NCBI GenBank assembly: GCA_002308635.1
Contig: DBWG01000130.1
Coordinates: forward strand, 4,764 to 13,631
Source: Ruminococcaceae bacterium UBA1244
GTDB lineage: Bacteria; Bacillota; Clostridia; Oscillospirales; Acutalibacteraceae
DNA length: 8,868 bases
Reading direction: 5' to 3'
Shown here: piece by piece, positions 1 through 7,520 of the stretch
Layout of the letters: each line of letters opens with the position of its first letter
Position numbering within the stretch: position 1 is the first letter of the stretch
The notes under the pieces: generated by a model
What the model saw: the letters and a program-made list of their open reading frames with translations, nothing else
What the model was told of the DNA's origin: nothing
Database searches by the model: none
Position numbers and translations under genes: made by a program

Positions 1-966
1 GAGACCCTGACCGACCCCAGCTATTACGGTCAGATCGTTTGCCAGACGTTTCCGCTTATCGGCAACTATGGCGTTATTCCGTCCGATTTTGAAAGCAGCA
101 AGCCTGCACTCAGGGCTTATATTGTCAGAGAATGGTGTCAACAGCCTTCAAATTTCCGCAGCGAGGGTGAGATTGACGCTTTTTTAAAGGAAAAGGAAAT
201 TCCCGGTATCTATGGGATAGATACCCGCTGCCTTACAAAGACAGTTCGTGAGTTCGGCGTTATGAACGCAAAGCTCATGTATGAACAGCCAACAGAAAAG
301 GATGTTGAGGAGCTTAAAAACTACAAATCAGATCCTGCCGTTCCTCACGTTACCCGTGAAAAGGCTGAGACCTTTGAGGCAGAAAACGCAAAGTTCAATG
401 TCGTTCTTATGGACTTCGGTACAAAACACAACATTTACCGTGAGCTTGTAAAGAGAGGCTGCAATGTAACAGTTGTTCCTGCAAGCACAACAGCCGAAGA
501 AATAAAGGCTATGAACCCTGACGGTCTTATGCTCTCAAACGGCCCCGGAGATCCTCAGGATAACCCCGAGATCATCAATCAGCTCCGTATCCTCAGCGAA
601 GAAAAGATCCCGACCTTCGGCATCTGCCTCGGACATCAGCTTTTTGCCGTAGCAATGGGCGCTTCCTCAAAGAAGCTCAAATACGGCCACAGAGGTGAGA
701 ACCAGCCCGCTACCGATACAAAGACCGGCAGAGTATACATCACCAGCCAGAACCACGGCTATGAGATACTTCCCGAATCACTTCCCGGAAATGCCCGTAT
801 GAGCTATGTAAACGCTAACGACGGCACCTGTGAGGGTATCGAATATACCGACAGACCCGCATTTACCGTACAGTTCCATCCGGAAGCCTGCGGCGGTCCG
901 CTCGATACGGATTTCCTTTTTGATAAATTTATAGATATGATGATGGAGGTCAAGAACAATGCCTAA
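1..966 (+). CDS. carA: Carbamoyl-phosphate synthase small (glutaminase) subunit, 5' end cut by the window
   Basis: Hydrolyses glutamine and passes the ammonia through a tunnel to CarB, the first step towards pyrimidines and arginine in the cytoplasm. The frame is open from base 1 and begins ETLTDPSYYGQIV, which matches the family's TDPSY segment about 40 residues from the N-terminus, so only some 40 residues are missing; 321 are visible. Met at 262 is internal, not the start. Residues 1 to about 110 are the CarA N-terminal domain. The class I glutamine amidotransferase domain follows, with LSNGPGDP, the nucleophile Cys209 in GICLGHQ (codon 625-627) and the His293/Glu295 pair in QFHPEA (visible numbering). 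All three triad residues are present, so the enzyme should be active. The stop codon overlaps the carB start by 8 bp, suggesting translational coupling and equal amounts of the two subunits. The promoter and any pyrimidine or arginine control region lie upstream of the window. Confidence 0.97.
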   Translation, partial: ETLTDPSYYGQIVCQTFPLIGNYGVIPSDFESSKPALRAYIVREWCQQPSNFRSEGEIDAFLKEKEIPGIYGIDTRCLTKTVREFGVMNAKLMYEQPTEKDVEELKNYKSDPAVPHVTREKAETFEAENAKFNVVLMDFGTKHNIYRELVKRGCNVTVVPASTTAEEIKAMNPDGLMLSNGPGDPQDNPEIINQLRILSEEKIPTFGICLGHQLFAVAMGASSKKLKYGHRGENQPATDTKTGRVYITSQNHGYEILPESLPGNARMSYVNANDGTCEGIEYTDRPAFTVQFHPEACGGPLDTDFLFDKFIDMMMEVKNNA

Positions 967-3900
967 GGATAAAGATTTAAAGAGAGTTCTCGTAATCGGT
1001 TCAGGTCCTATCGTGATCGGACAGGCCGCAGAATTTGACTATGCAGGTACACAGGCCTGCCGTGCGCTTAAAGAAGAAGGCCTTGAGGTCATTCTTGTAA
1101 ACTCCAACCCCGCAACCATAATGACCGATAAGGCAATGGCTGATAAAGTATACATAGAGCCTCTCACACTCGAAACAGTAAAGAGAATAATCATAAAGGA
1201 AGAGCCTGACTCTCTTCTTTCCACACTCGGCGGTCAGACAGGTCTTACCCTTTCAATGCAGCTTGCTAAGGAAGGCTTCCTCAAAAAGCATAACGTAAGA
1301 CTTCTCGGTGCAAACCCCGAAACTATCGACAAGGCTGAGGACAGACAGATGTTCAAGGATACAATGGAATCCATCGGACAGCCCTGTATCCCGTCAACAG
1401 TCGTAAATGATGTACAGTCCGCTATCGAGTTCACAAACCAGATCGGCTATCCTGTAATTATCCGTCCTGCATTCACACTCGGCGGTACAGGCGGCGGTAT
1501 CGTAAACAACGAGGATGAGCTTCGTGAGATCACCTCAAACGGTCTGGAGCTTTCACCTATCACACAGGTACTTGTAGAAAAATGTATCTCCGGCTGGAAA
1601 GAGATCGAGTTTGAAGTTGTACGTGACAAGATGGGCAACGCCATCACAGTCTGCTCAATGGAGAACGTAGACCCCGTAGGCGTACATACAGGCGACAGTA
1701 TCGTTGTTGCTCCTGCACTTACACTTGCAGACAAGGAATATCAGATGCTCCGTTCGGCAGCTCTTTCTATCGTTCGTGCATTGGGCGTAGAGGGCGGATG
1801 CAACGTACAGTTTGCTCTCGAACCCGAAAGCTTTGAATATGCCGTTATCGAGGTTAACCCCCGTGTATCACGTTCATCGGCTCTTGCTTCAAAGGCAACA
1901 GGCTATCCCATAGCAAAGGTAGCAGCTAAGCTTGCTATCGGCTATACTCTCAACGAGATCAAAAACGCCGTTACAGGAACAACTTATGCCTGCTTTGAGC
2001 CGGCTGTTGACTATGTAGTAGTCAAGTTCCCGAAATGGCCTTTCGATAAATTCGTATACGCAAAGAGAACTCTCGGCACTCAGATGAAGGCAACAGGCGA
2101 GGTAATGTCCATCGCTCCCACATTTGAGCAGGCTCTTATGAAAGCCGTAAGGGGTGCAGAGATCCGTCACGATACACTTTCCTCACCGAAGTATGAGGAA
2201 ATGAGCGACAGCGAGCTTCACGAGAAGATCTATTCCTGCGATGACGAGCGTATCTTCTGCATTTACGAAGCACTCAAAAGAGGTGTTTCTGTTGACGAGA
2301 TACACAGCATCACAATGATGGACGAGTGGTTCCTCTACAAAATGCTCAACCTTGCAAACATGGAAGCAGAGCTGAAAAAGGGCGAACTTAACGACGACCT
2401 CTACAATAAAGCAAAGCACATGGGCTTCCTCGACAAGACTATTGAAGCTCTTACCGGCAAAAAGATAGAGAACCCGCTGACTCCTGTTTATAAGATGGTT
2501 GATACCTGTGCAGCCGAGTTCAAGGCTGAGACACCTTATTTCTACTCCACCTTTGACAAGGACAACGAGGCAGAGGCATTCATCAAGGAAAAGAACTCCA
2601 CAAACAAGACAATTATCGTATTCGGTTCAGGTCCTATCCGTATCGGACAGGGCATCGAGTTCGACTACGCTTCCGTACACTGCGTATGGGCGCTCAAAAA
2701 GGCGGGCTATGACGTTGTTATCGTAAACAACAACCCCGAAACAGTTTCAACTGACTTCGATACAGCCGACAGACTTTACTTTGAGCCTCTCACCAACGAA
2801 GACGTTATGGGCATCATCAAGACAGAGAATCCCTACGGCGTTGTAGTTGCGTTCGGCGGTCAGACAGCTATCAAGCTCACAAAGTTCCTCAGCGAGAGCG
2901 GTGTGAACATTCTCGGTACATCCGCAGACAGCATCGACATGGCAGAGGACAGAGAGCGTTTTGACGAGCTTCTTGAACTCCATAACGTAAAGCGTCCCGA
3001 AGGCTTCACAGTAATGACAACCGAAGAAGCTCTTGACGTAGCAGAGAGAATAGGCTATCCCGTACTTCTCCGTCCGTCTTATGTTCTCGGCGGTCAGAAC
3101 ATGATAATCGCCTTCAACGAAGCTGACGTAAAGGAATACATGGCTATCATCCTTGCCCAGAATATCGAGAACCCGATACTCATCGACAAGTATCTCTCCG
3201 GTACAGAGCTTGAAGTTGACGCTATCTGTGACGGCGAAGAAATACTTATCCCCGGCATCATGCAGCACGTTGAACGTGCTGGCGTTCACTCCGGCGACTC
3301 CATCGCTGTATATCCCGCATGGAACATCAGCGATGAGATGACCGAAAACATCGTAAATACTTCAAAGAACCTTGCAGTCTCACTCAAGACAAAGGGTCTT
3401 ATCAATATCCAGTACCTCATCTATGAAGGAAAGCTCTATGTAATCGAAGTAAACCCCCGTTCTTCAAGAACGATTCCTTACATCAGCAAGGTAACAGGCG
3501 TACCGATGGTAGACCTCGCAACAAGAGCAATGCTCGGCGACAAGCTTGTTGATATGGGTTATGGCACAGGCCTTTACAAGCGTTCACCTTATGTTGCGGT
3601 CAAAGTACCGGTATTCTCATTTGAGAAGCTCATCAACGTTGACAACCAGCTCGGTCCGGAAATGAAATCCACCGGTGAAGTTCTCGGTATCGCAAATACA
3701 CTTGAAGAAGCACTTTACAAGGGACTTATCGCAGCAGGCTACAAGATGAAGAAGCACGGCGGCGTATTTATCACAGTCCGCAACCCCGATAAGAATGAGA
3801 TCGGCGATGTTGCAAAGAAATACAACGAGCTTGGCTTCACACTTTATGCTACAAAAGGTACAGCTCAGACACTCAGAAACTACGGTCTTGATGTTATCGA

Positions 3901-5002
3901 GGTAGACAAGATACATGAGAACGACAAGGAAAATACCCTGACACTTATCGAAAGCGGCAAAATTCAGTACGTTATCTCAACTTCTTCAAAGGGAAGAATA
4001 CCCACAAGAGACAGCGTAAAGATCAGAAGAAAGACAGTTGAAAGAAACATTCCCTGTCTGACATCTATCGACACCGCAAGCGCTCTTGCAGATTCACTCA
4101 AGAGCAAATATTCCGAATACAGCACAGAGCTTGTTGACATAAACGACATGAGGACAGAAAAAGTCAAGCTGCGCTTCACAAAGATGCAGGGCTGCGGAAA
4201 TGACTATATCTACTTCAACTGCTTCAACCAGAAGATCAATAATCCCGAAGGACTTAGTGTCCGTTTTGCAGACAGACGCTACGGTATCGGCGGCGACGGC
4301 GTGATCCTGATCTGCCCGTCCGACTTTGCCGACGCTAAGATGAAAATGTACAACCTCGACGGCAGTGAGGGCAAGATGTGCGGCAACGGTATCCGCTGCG
4401 TGGGCAAGTATCTCTTCGATCACAATATGGTGACCGGCGATACAGTCAGAATTGAAACACTCAGCGGCATCAAGACCCTGAAAGCATACCGCCATGACGG
4501 AGTTGTAGATGTTCTCACCGTAGATATGGGCAAGGCTGTACTTGCATCGTCAGAGATTCCGGTAGCCATCAACAAGCCCAGAGTCATCAATGAGCCTGTA
4601 ACTATCGGCGGCGTTGATTATCATATCACCTGCGTATCAATGGGCAACCCGCACAGCGTTGTATTCTGCAACAATGTAAACAAGATCGACCTCGAGAAGA
4701 TCGGCCCGCTCTTTGAGAACAGCGAACTGTTCCCGGAGAGAGTAAATGCCGAGTTCGTAAAGGTAATTGACGACCACACCATCGAAATGAGAGTATGGGA
4801 GAGAGGCAGCGGCGAAACATGGGCATGCGGTACAGGTGCGTGTGCGGTAGCTGTCGCAGCCGTTGAGAACGGTCTCTGCAGAAAGAATGAGCCTATCACC
4901 GTCAAGCTCAAGGGCGGCAACCTGATAATCAAGTATACTGACGAAACGGTATATCTCACAGGCTATGCAGAAACAGTATTTGAAGGAGAAATCGAGTTAT
5001 GA
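959..5002 (+). CDS. carB: Fusion of carbamoyl-phosphate synthase large subunit and diaminopimelate epimerase
   Basis: One uninterrupted frame of 1347 residues. Residues 1 to about 1060 form a full-length CarB (usual size about 1070), which makes carbamoyl phosphate from bicarbonate, ammonia and two ATP. The first half starts with VLVIGSGPIVIGQ (10-22) and has ATP-grasp residues Arg129, Arg169, Gln284, Glu298 and Asn300. The helical oligomerisation region lies around 400-545. The second half repeats the plan from IVFGSGPIRIGQ (553-564), with a second ATP-grasp unit ending in IEVNPRSSRT (829-838). An MGS-like allosteric domain occupies about 932-1050. After a linker of roughly 18 residues, a complete DapF follows from about 1064-1071 to the end. 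The start at 959 is set by GGAGG at 945-949, 9 bp upstream, and by the family-typical MPK N-terminus. It overlaps carA by 8 bp and pyrG by 4 bp. The fusion is clear from the sequence; whether the product stays as one chain is unknown. Confidence 0.95.
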   Translation: MPKDKDLKRVLVIGSGPIVIGQAAEFDYAGTQACRALKEEGLEVILVNSNPATIMTDKAMADKVYIEPLTLETVKRIIIKEEPDSLLSTLGGQTGLTLSMQLAKEGFLKKHNVRLLGANPETIDKAEDRQMFKDTMESIGQPCIPSTVVNDVQSAIEFTNQIGYPVIIRPAFTLGGTGGGIVNNEDELREITSNGLELSPITQVLVEKCISGWKEIEFEVVRDKMGNAITVCSMENVDPVGVHTGDSIVVAPALTLADKEYQMLRSAALSIVRALGVEGGCNVQFALEPESFEYAVIEVNPRVSRSSALASKATGYPIAKVAAKLAIGYTLNEIKNAVTGTTYACFEPAVDYVVVKFPKWPFDKFVYAKRTLGTQMKATGEVMSIAPTFEQALMKAVRGAEIRHDTLSSPKYEEMSDSELHEKIYSCDDERIFCIYEALKRGVSVDEIHSITMMDEWFLYKMLNLANMEAELKKGELNDDLYNKAKHMGFLDKTIEALTGKKIENPLTPVYKMVDTCAAEFKAETPYFYSTFDKDNEAEAFIKEKNSTNKTIIVFGSGPIRIGQGIEFDYASVHCVWALKKAGYDVVIVNNNPETVSTDFDTADRLYFEPLTNEDVMGIIKTENPYGVVVAFGGQTAIKLTKFLSESGVNILGTSADSIDMAEDRERFDELLELHNVKRPEGFTVMTTEEALDVAERIGYPVLLRPSYVLGGQNMIIAFNEADVKEYMAIILAQNIENPILIDKYLSGTELEVDAICDGEEILIPGIMQHVERAGVHSGDSIAVYPAWNISDEMTENIVNTSKNLAVSLKTKGLINIQYLIYEGKLYVIEVNPRSSRTIPYISKVTGVPMVDLATRAMLGDKLVDMGYGTGLYKRSPYVAVKVPVFSFEKLINVDNQLGPEMKSTGEVLGIANTLEEALYKGLIAAGYKMKKHGGVFITVRNPDKNEIGDVAKKYNELGFTLYATKGTAQTLRNYGLDVIEVDKIHENDKENTLTLIESGKIQYVISTSSKGRIPTRDSVKIRRKTVERNIPCLTSIDTASALADSLKSKYSEYSTELVDINDMRTEKVKLRFTKMQGCGNDYIYFNCFNQKINNPEGLSVRFADRRYGIGGDGVILICPSDFADAKMKMYNLDGSEGKMCGNGIRCVGKYLFDHNMVTGDTVRIETLSGIKTLKAYRHDGVVDVLTVDMGKAVLASSEIPVAINKPRVINEPVTIGGVDYHITCVSMGNPHSVVFCNNVNKIDLEKIGPLFENSELFPERVNAEFVKVIDDHTIEMRVWERGSGETWACGTGACAVAVAAVENGLCRKNEPITVKLKGGNLIIKYTDETVYLTGYAETVFEGEIEL
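3752..4138 (+). other. MGS-like allosteric domain of CarB, internal in the fusion
   Basis: Residues about 932-1060 (GGVFITVRNPDKNEIG, then YATKGTAQTLRNYG, then VISTSSKG and CLTSIDTASALADSL) match the methylglyoxal-synthase-like fold that ends normal CarB proteins. In well-studied CarB enzymes this domain binds effectors such as UMP and ornithine. Here it sits between the second synthetase half and DapF instead of at a free C-terminus. Which effectors it binds in this organism cannot be told from the sequence. Confidence 0.85.
4148..5002 (+). other. dapF: DapF (diaminopimelate epimerase) part of the CarB fusion protein
   Basis: Cofactor-free epimerase turning LL- into meso-diaminopimelate, the penultimate step of lysine synthesis and the source of peptidoglycan diaminopimelate. 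The segment from Met1064 of the fusion is 284 residues, the normal size of a free DapF. It has the N-terminal FTKMQGCGNDYIY, then RRYGIGGDGVIL, and both catalytic cysteines: Cys1141 in MCGNGIRC and Cys1290 in WACGTGAC (78 and 227 counted from Met1064, near the 73 and 217 of the Haemophilus enzyme). VSMGNPHSVVF and FPERVNAEF are also family motifs. No good ribosome binding site precedes ATG 4148, and there is no stop codon between CarB and this part, so separate translation is unlikely. By my count 5 of its 17 leucine codons are CTG, a codon that seems scarce in the CarB part, which hints at a different history. Confidence 0.93.
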
Positions 5003-6624
5003 CGACCAAGTACATATTTGTGACCGGAGGCGTTGTCTCCGGTCTCGGAAAGGGCATCACGGCAGCGTCTCTCGGACGTCTTTTAAAGGCGAGAGGTCTG
5101 AAGGTCGCATCACAGAAGCTTGATCCGTATATAAACGTCGATCCCGGAACAATGAGCCCCTATCAGCACGGCGAAGTTTACGTAACGGAAGACGGTGCTG
5201 AAACTGACCTTGACCTCGGTCACTACGAGCGCTTCATTGACGAAAACCTCAACAAGTTCTCGAACCTTACAACAGGAAAGGTTTATTCAAACGTTCTTGA
5301 AAAGGAGCGTCACGGCGACTATCTCGGAGAGACCGTTCAGGTCATCCCGCATATCACAAACGAGATAAAATCCTTTATCTATGCAGTAGGAAAAGACTCC
5401 GACGCCGATATCGTAATCACCGAGATCGGCGGAACTGTCGGAGATATCGAGAGCCAGCCGTTCCTTGAAGCGATAAGACAGGTATCTGTCGAAGTCGGCA
5501 AAGAAAACAGCCTCTTTATCCATGTATGTCTTGTTCCGTATATAAAGGGCAGTGAGGAACATAAATCCAAGCCTGCCCAGCACTCAGCGAAAGAGCTTCG
5601 TTCACTCGGAATCAACCCCGATATAATGGTTCTCCGCTGTGACGAGCCGCTCGAACCGAGTATTTTCAAGAAGATAGCAATGTTCTGTAACGTAAAGCCG
5701 GACTGCGTTATCGAAAATATGACTATTCCGGTTCTCTATCAGGCACCGCTCATGCTCGATAAGGCTAATTTCAGCGATATAGTCTGCCGTGAACTGAAAA
5801 TCGACGCACCCAAGCCCGATATGAGCGAGTGGCTTGAAATGCTCGACAGGATAAACTCCCGTGACAAGGAAGTCCGTATAGCACTCTGCGGAAAGTACGT
5901 TCAGCTTCATGACGCATATCTTTCCGTTGCAGAAGCACTTCATCATGCAGGCTACGAAAACAAAGCCTTTGTCGAGATCGAATGGGTAGATACTGAGCTT
6001 ATCACCGAATATACAGCCGATGAGCTTTTGGGTCACGTTGACGGCATACTTGTTCCCGGCGGCTTCGGAAACAGAGGCGTAGAAGGAAAGATCATCGCCG
6101 CAAAATATGCCCGTGAACACGATATCCCGTATCTCGGCATCTGTCTCGGAATGCAGACAGCGGTTATCGAGTACGCAAGAAACGTTCTTGGATTCAGGGA
6201 CGCTAATTCAGGCGAGCTTGATCCCAAAAGCACACACAAGGTCATCGACCTTATGCCCGACCAGAAGGGTGTTGTCGATATGGGCGGAACGATGCGTCTT
6301 GGCGCATATCCCTGCAAGATCAGAAAGAACACCATCATGGAACGTGCTTATGGTGTCGGCGAGATCAGGGAACGCCACCGCCACCGCTATGAGTTCAATA
6401 ACGAATTCCGTTCACTCTTTGAGGAAAACGGTATGGCAGTAACGGGAACATCACCGAACGGTATGCTTGTAGAAGCCGTAGAGATACCCTCAAACCGTTT
6501 CTTCATCGGCGTACAGTATCATCCCGAATTCAAGAGCCGTCCGAACCACGCACACCCGCTTTTCAGGGAGTTCATCAAAGCGAGCCTTACAACACACGAT
6601 AACAGTTCATCACAGGAGGAATAA
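4999..6624 (+). CDS. pyrG: CTP synthase
   Basis: Makes CTP from UTP, ATP and glutamine, the last step of pyrimidine nucleotide synthesis, in the cytoplasm. The 541 residues are the usual length. The N-terminal amidoligase domain begins KYIFVTGGVVSGLGKG (4-19), with the P-loop and then SQKLDPYINVDPGTMSP. EIGGTVGDIES (142-152) is the other signature. The C-terminal glutaminase domain has Cys382 in GICLGMQ, His508 and Glu510 in QYHPEF, and the RERHRHRYEFN segment (457-467); the triad is intact. The start is set by AAGGAG at 4983-4988, 10 bp upstream, and overlaps the carB-dapF stop as ATGA. Because there is no leader between the genes, the CTP-sensitive attenuation known from the separate pyrG leader of Bacillus subtilis cannot act directly upstream of this gene; control is more likely shared with the carA promoter. 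Confidence 0.98.
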   Translation: MTTKYIFVTGGVVSGLGKGITAASLGRLLKARGLKVASQKLDPYINVDPGTMSPYQHGEVYVTEDGAETDLDLGHYERFIDENLNKFSNLTTGKVYSNVLEKERHGDYLGETVQVIPHITNEIKSFIYAVGKDSDADIVITEIGGTVGDIESQPFLEAIRQVSVEVGKENSLFIHVCLVPYIKGSEEHKSKPAQHSAKELRSLGINPDIMVLRCDEPLEPSIFKKIAMFCNVKPDCVIENMTIPVLYQAPLMLDKANFSDIVCRELKIDAPKPDMSEWLEMLDRINSRDKEVRIALCGKYVQLHDAYLSVAEALHHAGYENKAFVEIEWVDTELITEYTADELLGHVDGILVPGGFGNRGVEGKIIAAKYAREHDIPYLGICLGMQTAVIEYARNVLGFRDANSGELDPKSTHKVIDLMPDQKGVVDMGGTMRLGAYPCKIRKNTIMERAYGVGEIRERHRHRYEFNNEFRSLFEENGMAVTGTSPNGMLVEAVEIPSNRFFIGVQYHPEFKSRPNHAHPLFREFIKASLTTHDNSSSQEE

Positions 6625-6629
6625 TAAAA

Positions 6630-7379
6630 ATGTCCGGTCATTCTAAATGGAGTACCATAAAACGTAAAAAGGAAAAGACAGACGGCGCAAGAGCCAAGGT
6701 CTTTACAAAAATAGGCAGAGAGCTTGCCGTAGCAGTACGTGAGGGCGGCGGTCCTGATCCGTCATCAAACTCAAAGCTTCGTGAGTGCATCGCAAAGGCA
6801 AAGGCAAACAACGTGCCTAACGACAACATTGAGCGTATCATCAAGAAGGCAGCCGGAAGTCAGGACGGCAGCAACTATGAATCCATCACATACGAAGGTT
6901 ACGGTCCCTGCGGAATCGCAGTTATCGTTGAGACGCTTACGGATAACCGTAACCGTACAGCAGGCGATATCCGTCACTACTTCGATAAATACGGCGGAAA
7001 TCTCGGCACACAGGGCTGCGTGTCATTCATGTTCACACAGAAGGGTCTCATTGTTATCGAAAAAGAGGACAACGATGAAGACAAGCTCATGGAAGACGCA
7101 CTCGAAGCAGGCGCTGAGGATTTCAGCTCCGAAGAGGCAGACGTATATGAGATCTATACCGATCCTTCCGAATTCGGAACGGTTATGGAAGCCCTCGAAT
7201 CCAAGGGTTACGAATTTGTATCTGCGGATGTTTCGATGATCCCTTCCACCTATACAAAGCTCGAAGATGAAGAAGCTATCGAAAAGATGCAGAAGCTTCT
7301 TGATATCCTTGACGACAACGATGACGTCCAGAACGTATATCACAACTGGGATATGCCCGAAGAGCCGGACGAGGACTAA
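6630..7379 (+). CDS. yebC: YebC/TACO1 family protein
   Basis: A member of the TACO1/YebC family. Relatives have been described both as DNA-binding regulators (PmpR in Pseudomonas) and, more recently, as ribosome-associated factors that relieve stalling at proline runs; the second role is the better supported general one, but nothing here tests it. The 249 residues are the family length. The N-terminus MSGHSKWSTIKRKKEKTDG is the classic signature, followed by GRELAVAVREGGGPDP (29-44), NVPNDNIERIIKKAAG (56-71) and GYGPCGIAVIVETLTDNRNRT (family core). The C-terminus NVYHNW (235-240) is intact and followed by an acidic tail. AGGAGG at 6614-6619 lies 10 bp before the ATG, and the gap to pyrG is 5 bp, so it is the last gene of the operon. 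No convincing terminator follows. Its 3' end carries one copy of a motif shared with the region upstream of the recombinase. Confidence 0.97.
   Translation: MSGHSKWSTIKRKKEKTDGARAKVFTKIGRELAVAVREGGGPDPSSNSKLRECIAKAKANNVPNDNIERIIKKAAGSQDGSNYESITYEGYGPCGIAVIVETLTDNRNRTAGDIRHYFDKYGGNLGTQGCVSFMFTQKGLIVIEKEDNDEDKLMEDALEAGAEDFSSEEADVYEIYTDPSEFGTVMEALESKGYEFVSADVSMIPSTYTKLEDEEAIEKMQKLLDILDDNDDVQNVYHNWDMPEEPDED
7335..7345 (-). repeat. TTGTGATWWAY motif copy 1, inside the yebC 3' end
   Basis: The plus strand reads GTATATCACAA, so the minus strand reads TTGTGATATAC. It encodes V236-Y237-H238-N239 of YebC, so it exists for coding reasons. The identical 11-mer recurs at 7521-7531, and an inverted 11-bp match covers 7338-7348 and 7425-7435. 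Around it, GTATATC (7335-7341) and GATATGC (7350-7356) form imperfect inverted arms (6 of 7) flanking 8 bp, a layout like a tyrosine recombinase core site. Its use as one is inference. Confidence 0.5.
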
Positions 7380-7427
7380 TATTAATTGTCTGAAAACCGC
7401 ATGAATACAAGACTTTTTATATATCAG

Positions 7428-7438
7428 TTGTGATAAAC
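7428..7438 (+). repeat. TTGTGATWWAY motif copy 2
   Basis: Reads TTGTGATAAAC. With its left flank, CAGTTGTGATA (7425-7435) is a perfect inverted copy of 7338-7348 in yebC. TATC (7422-7425) and GATA (7432-7435) form short inverted arms around AGTTGT. It lies in the AT-rich gap between yebC and the recombinase gene. Confidence 0.55.
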
Positions 7439-7457
7439 AAGTATGAATCATAACTTG
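7438..7457. repeat. Imperfect palindrome upstream of the recombinase
   Basis: The arms CAAGT-ATGA and TCAT-A-ACTTG pair around a single central A, with one extra A in the right arm. It sits between motif copies 2 and 3. It could be an operator or part of an attachment site; no regulator gene is visible in the window to pair it with. Confidence 0.35.
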
Positions 7458-7459
7458 AA

Positions 7460-7470
7460 TTGTGATTTAT
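7460..7470 (+). repeat. TTGTGATWWAY motif copy 3
   Basis: Reads TTGTGATTTAT, in the same direction as copy 2 and 32 bp from it, about three helical turns, which would place bound protein on the same face of the DNA. The TGATTTAT half can also pair with ATGAATCA at 7443-7450 (one G-T pair). Confidence 0.5.
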
Positions 7471-7474
7471 GTTA

Positions 7475-7502
7475 TTGAATGATGATATACGGTTTATATA
7501 TT
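7475..7502 (+). promoter_or_regulatory. Candidate sigma-A type promoter for the recombinase gene
   Basis: TTGAAT (7475-7480) and TATATT (7497-7502) are separated by 16 bp and match the -35 and -10 consensus at 4 and 5 of 6 positions. Transcription would begin near 7509. That is upstream of the TTG start at 7593 but downstream of the alternative ATG at 7479, which fits the shorter protein. AT-rich DNA yields such matches by chance, so this is tentative. Confidence 0.35.
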
Positions 7503-7520
7503 TTTGTTGCGTATATCGAA

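Noticed and set aside
262..264. ATG 262 as the carA start
   Set aside because: The frame is open to base 1 and the 87 residues before it match the CarA N-terminal domain; the real start is outside the window.
2747..3289. 180-residue minus-strand ORF opposite carB
   Set aside because: It is antisense to a conserved ATP-grasp region, has no ribosome binding site or recognisable domain, and its length follows from codon bias of the gene it opposes.
4148..4150. Independent dapF start at ATG 4148
   Set aside because: No ribosome binding site at suitable distance and no upstream stop codon; read-through as a fusion is the simpler reading.
5602..6120. 172-residue minus-strand ORF opposite pyrG
   Set aside because: Antisense shadow of a fully conserved CTP synthase, with no family resemblance.
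6739..7239. 166-residue plus-strand ORF overlapping yebC in another frame
   Set aside because: It is rich in serine, arginine and threonine as expected for an out-of-frame reading of yebC, and the yebC frame is conserved throughout.
7388..7418. Rho-independent terminator after yebC
   Set aside because: GTCT and AGAC give only a 4-bp stem with an 18-base loop before TTTTT; too weak to call.
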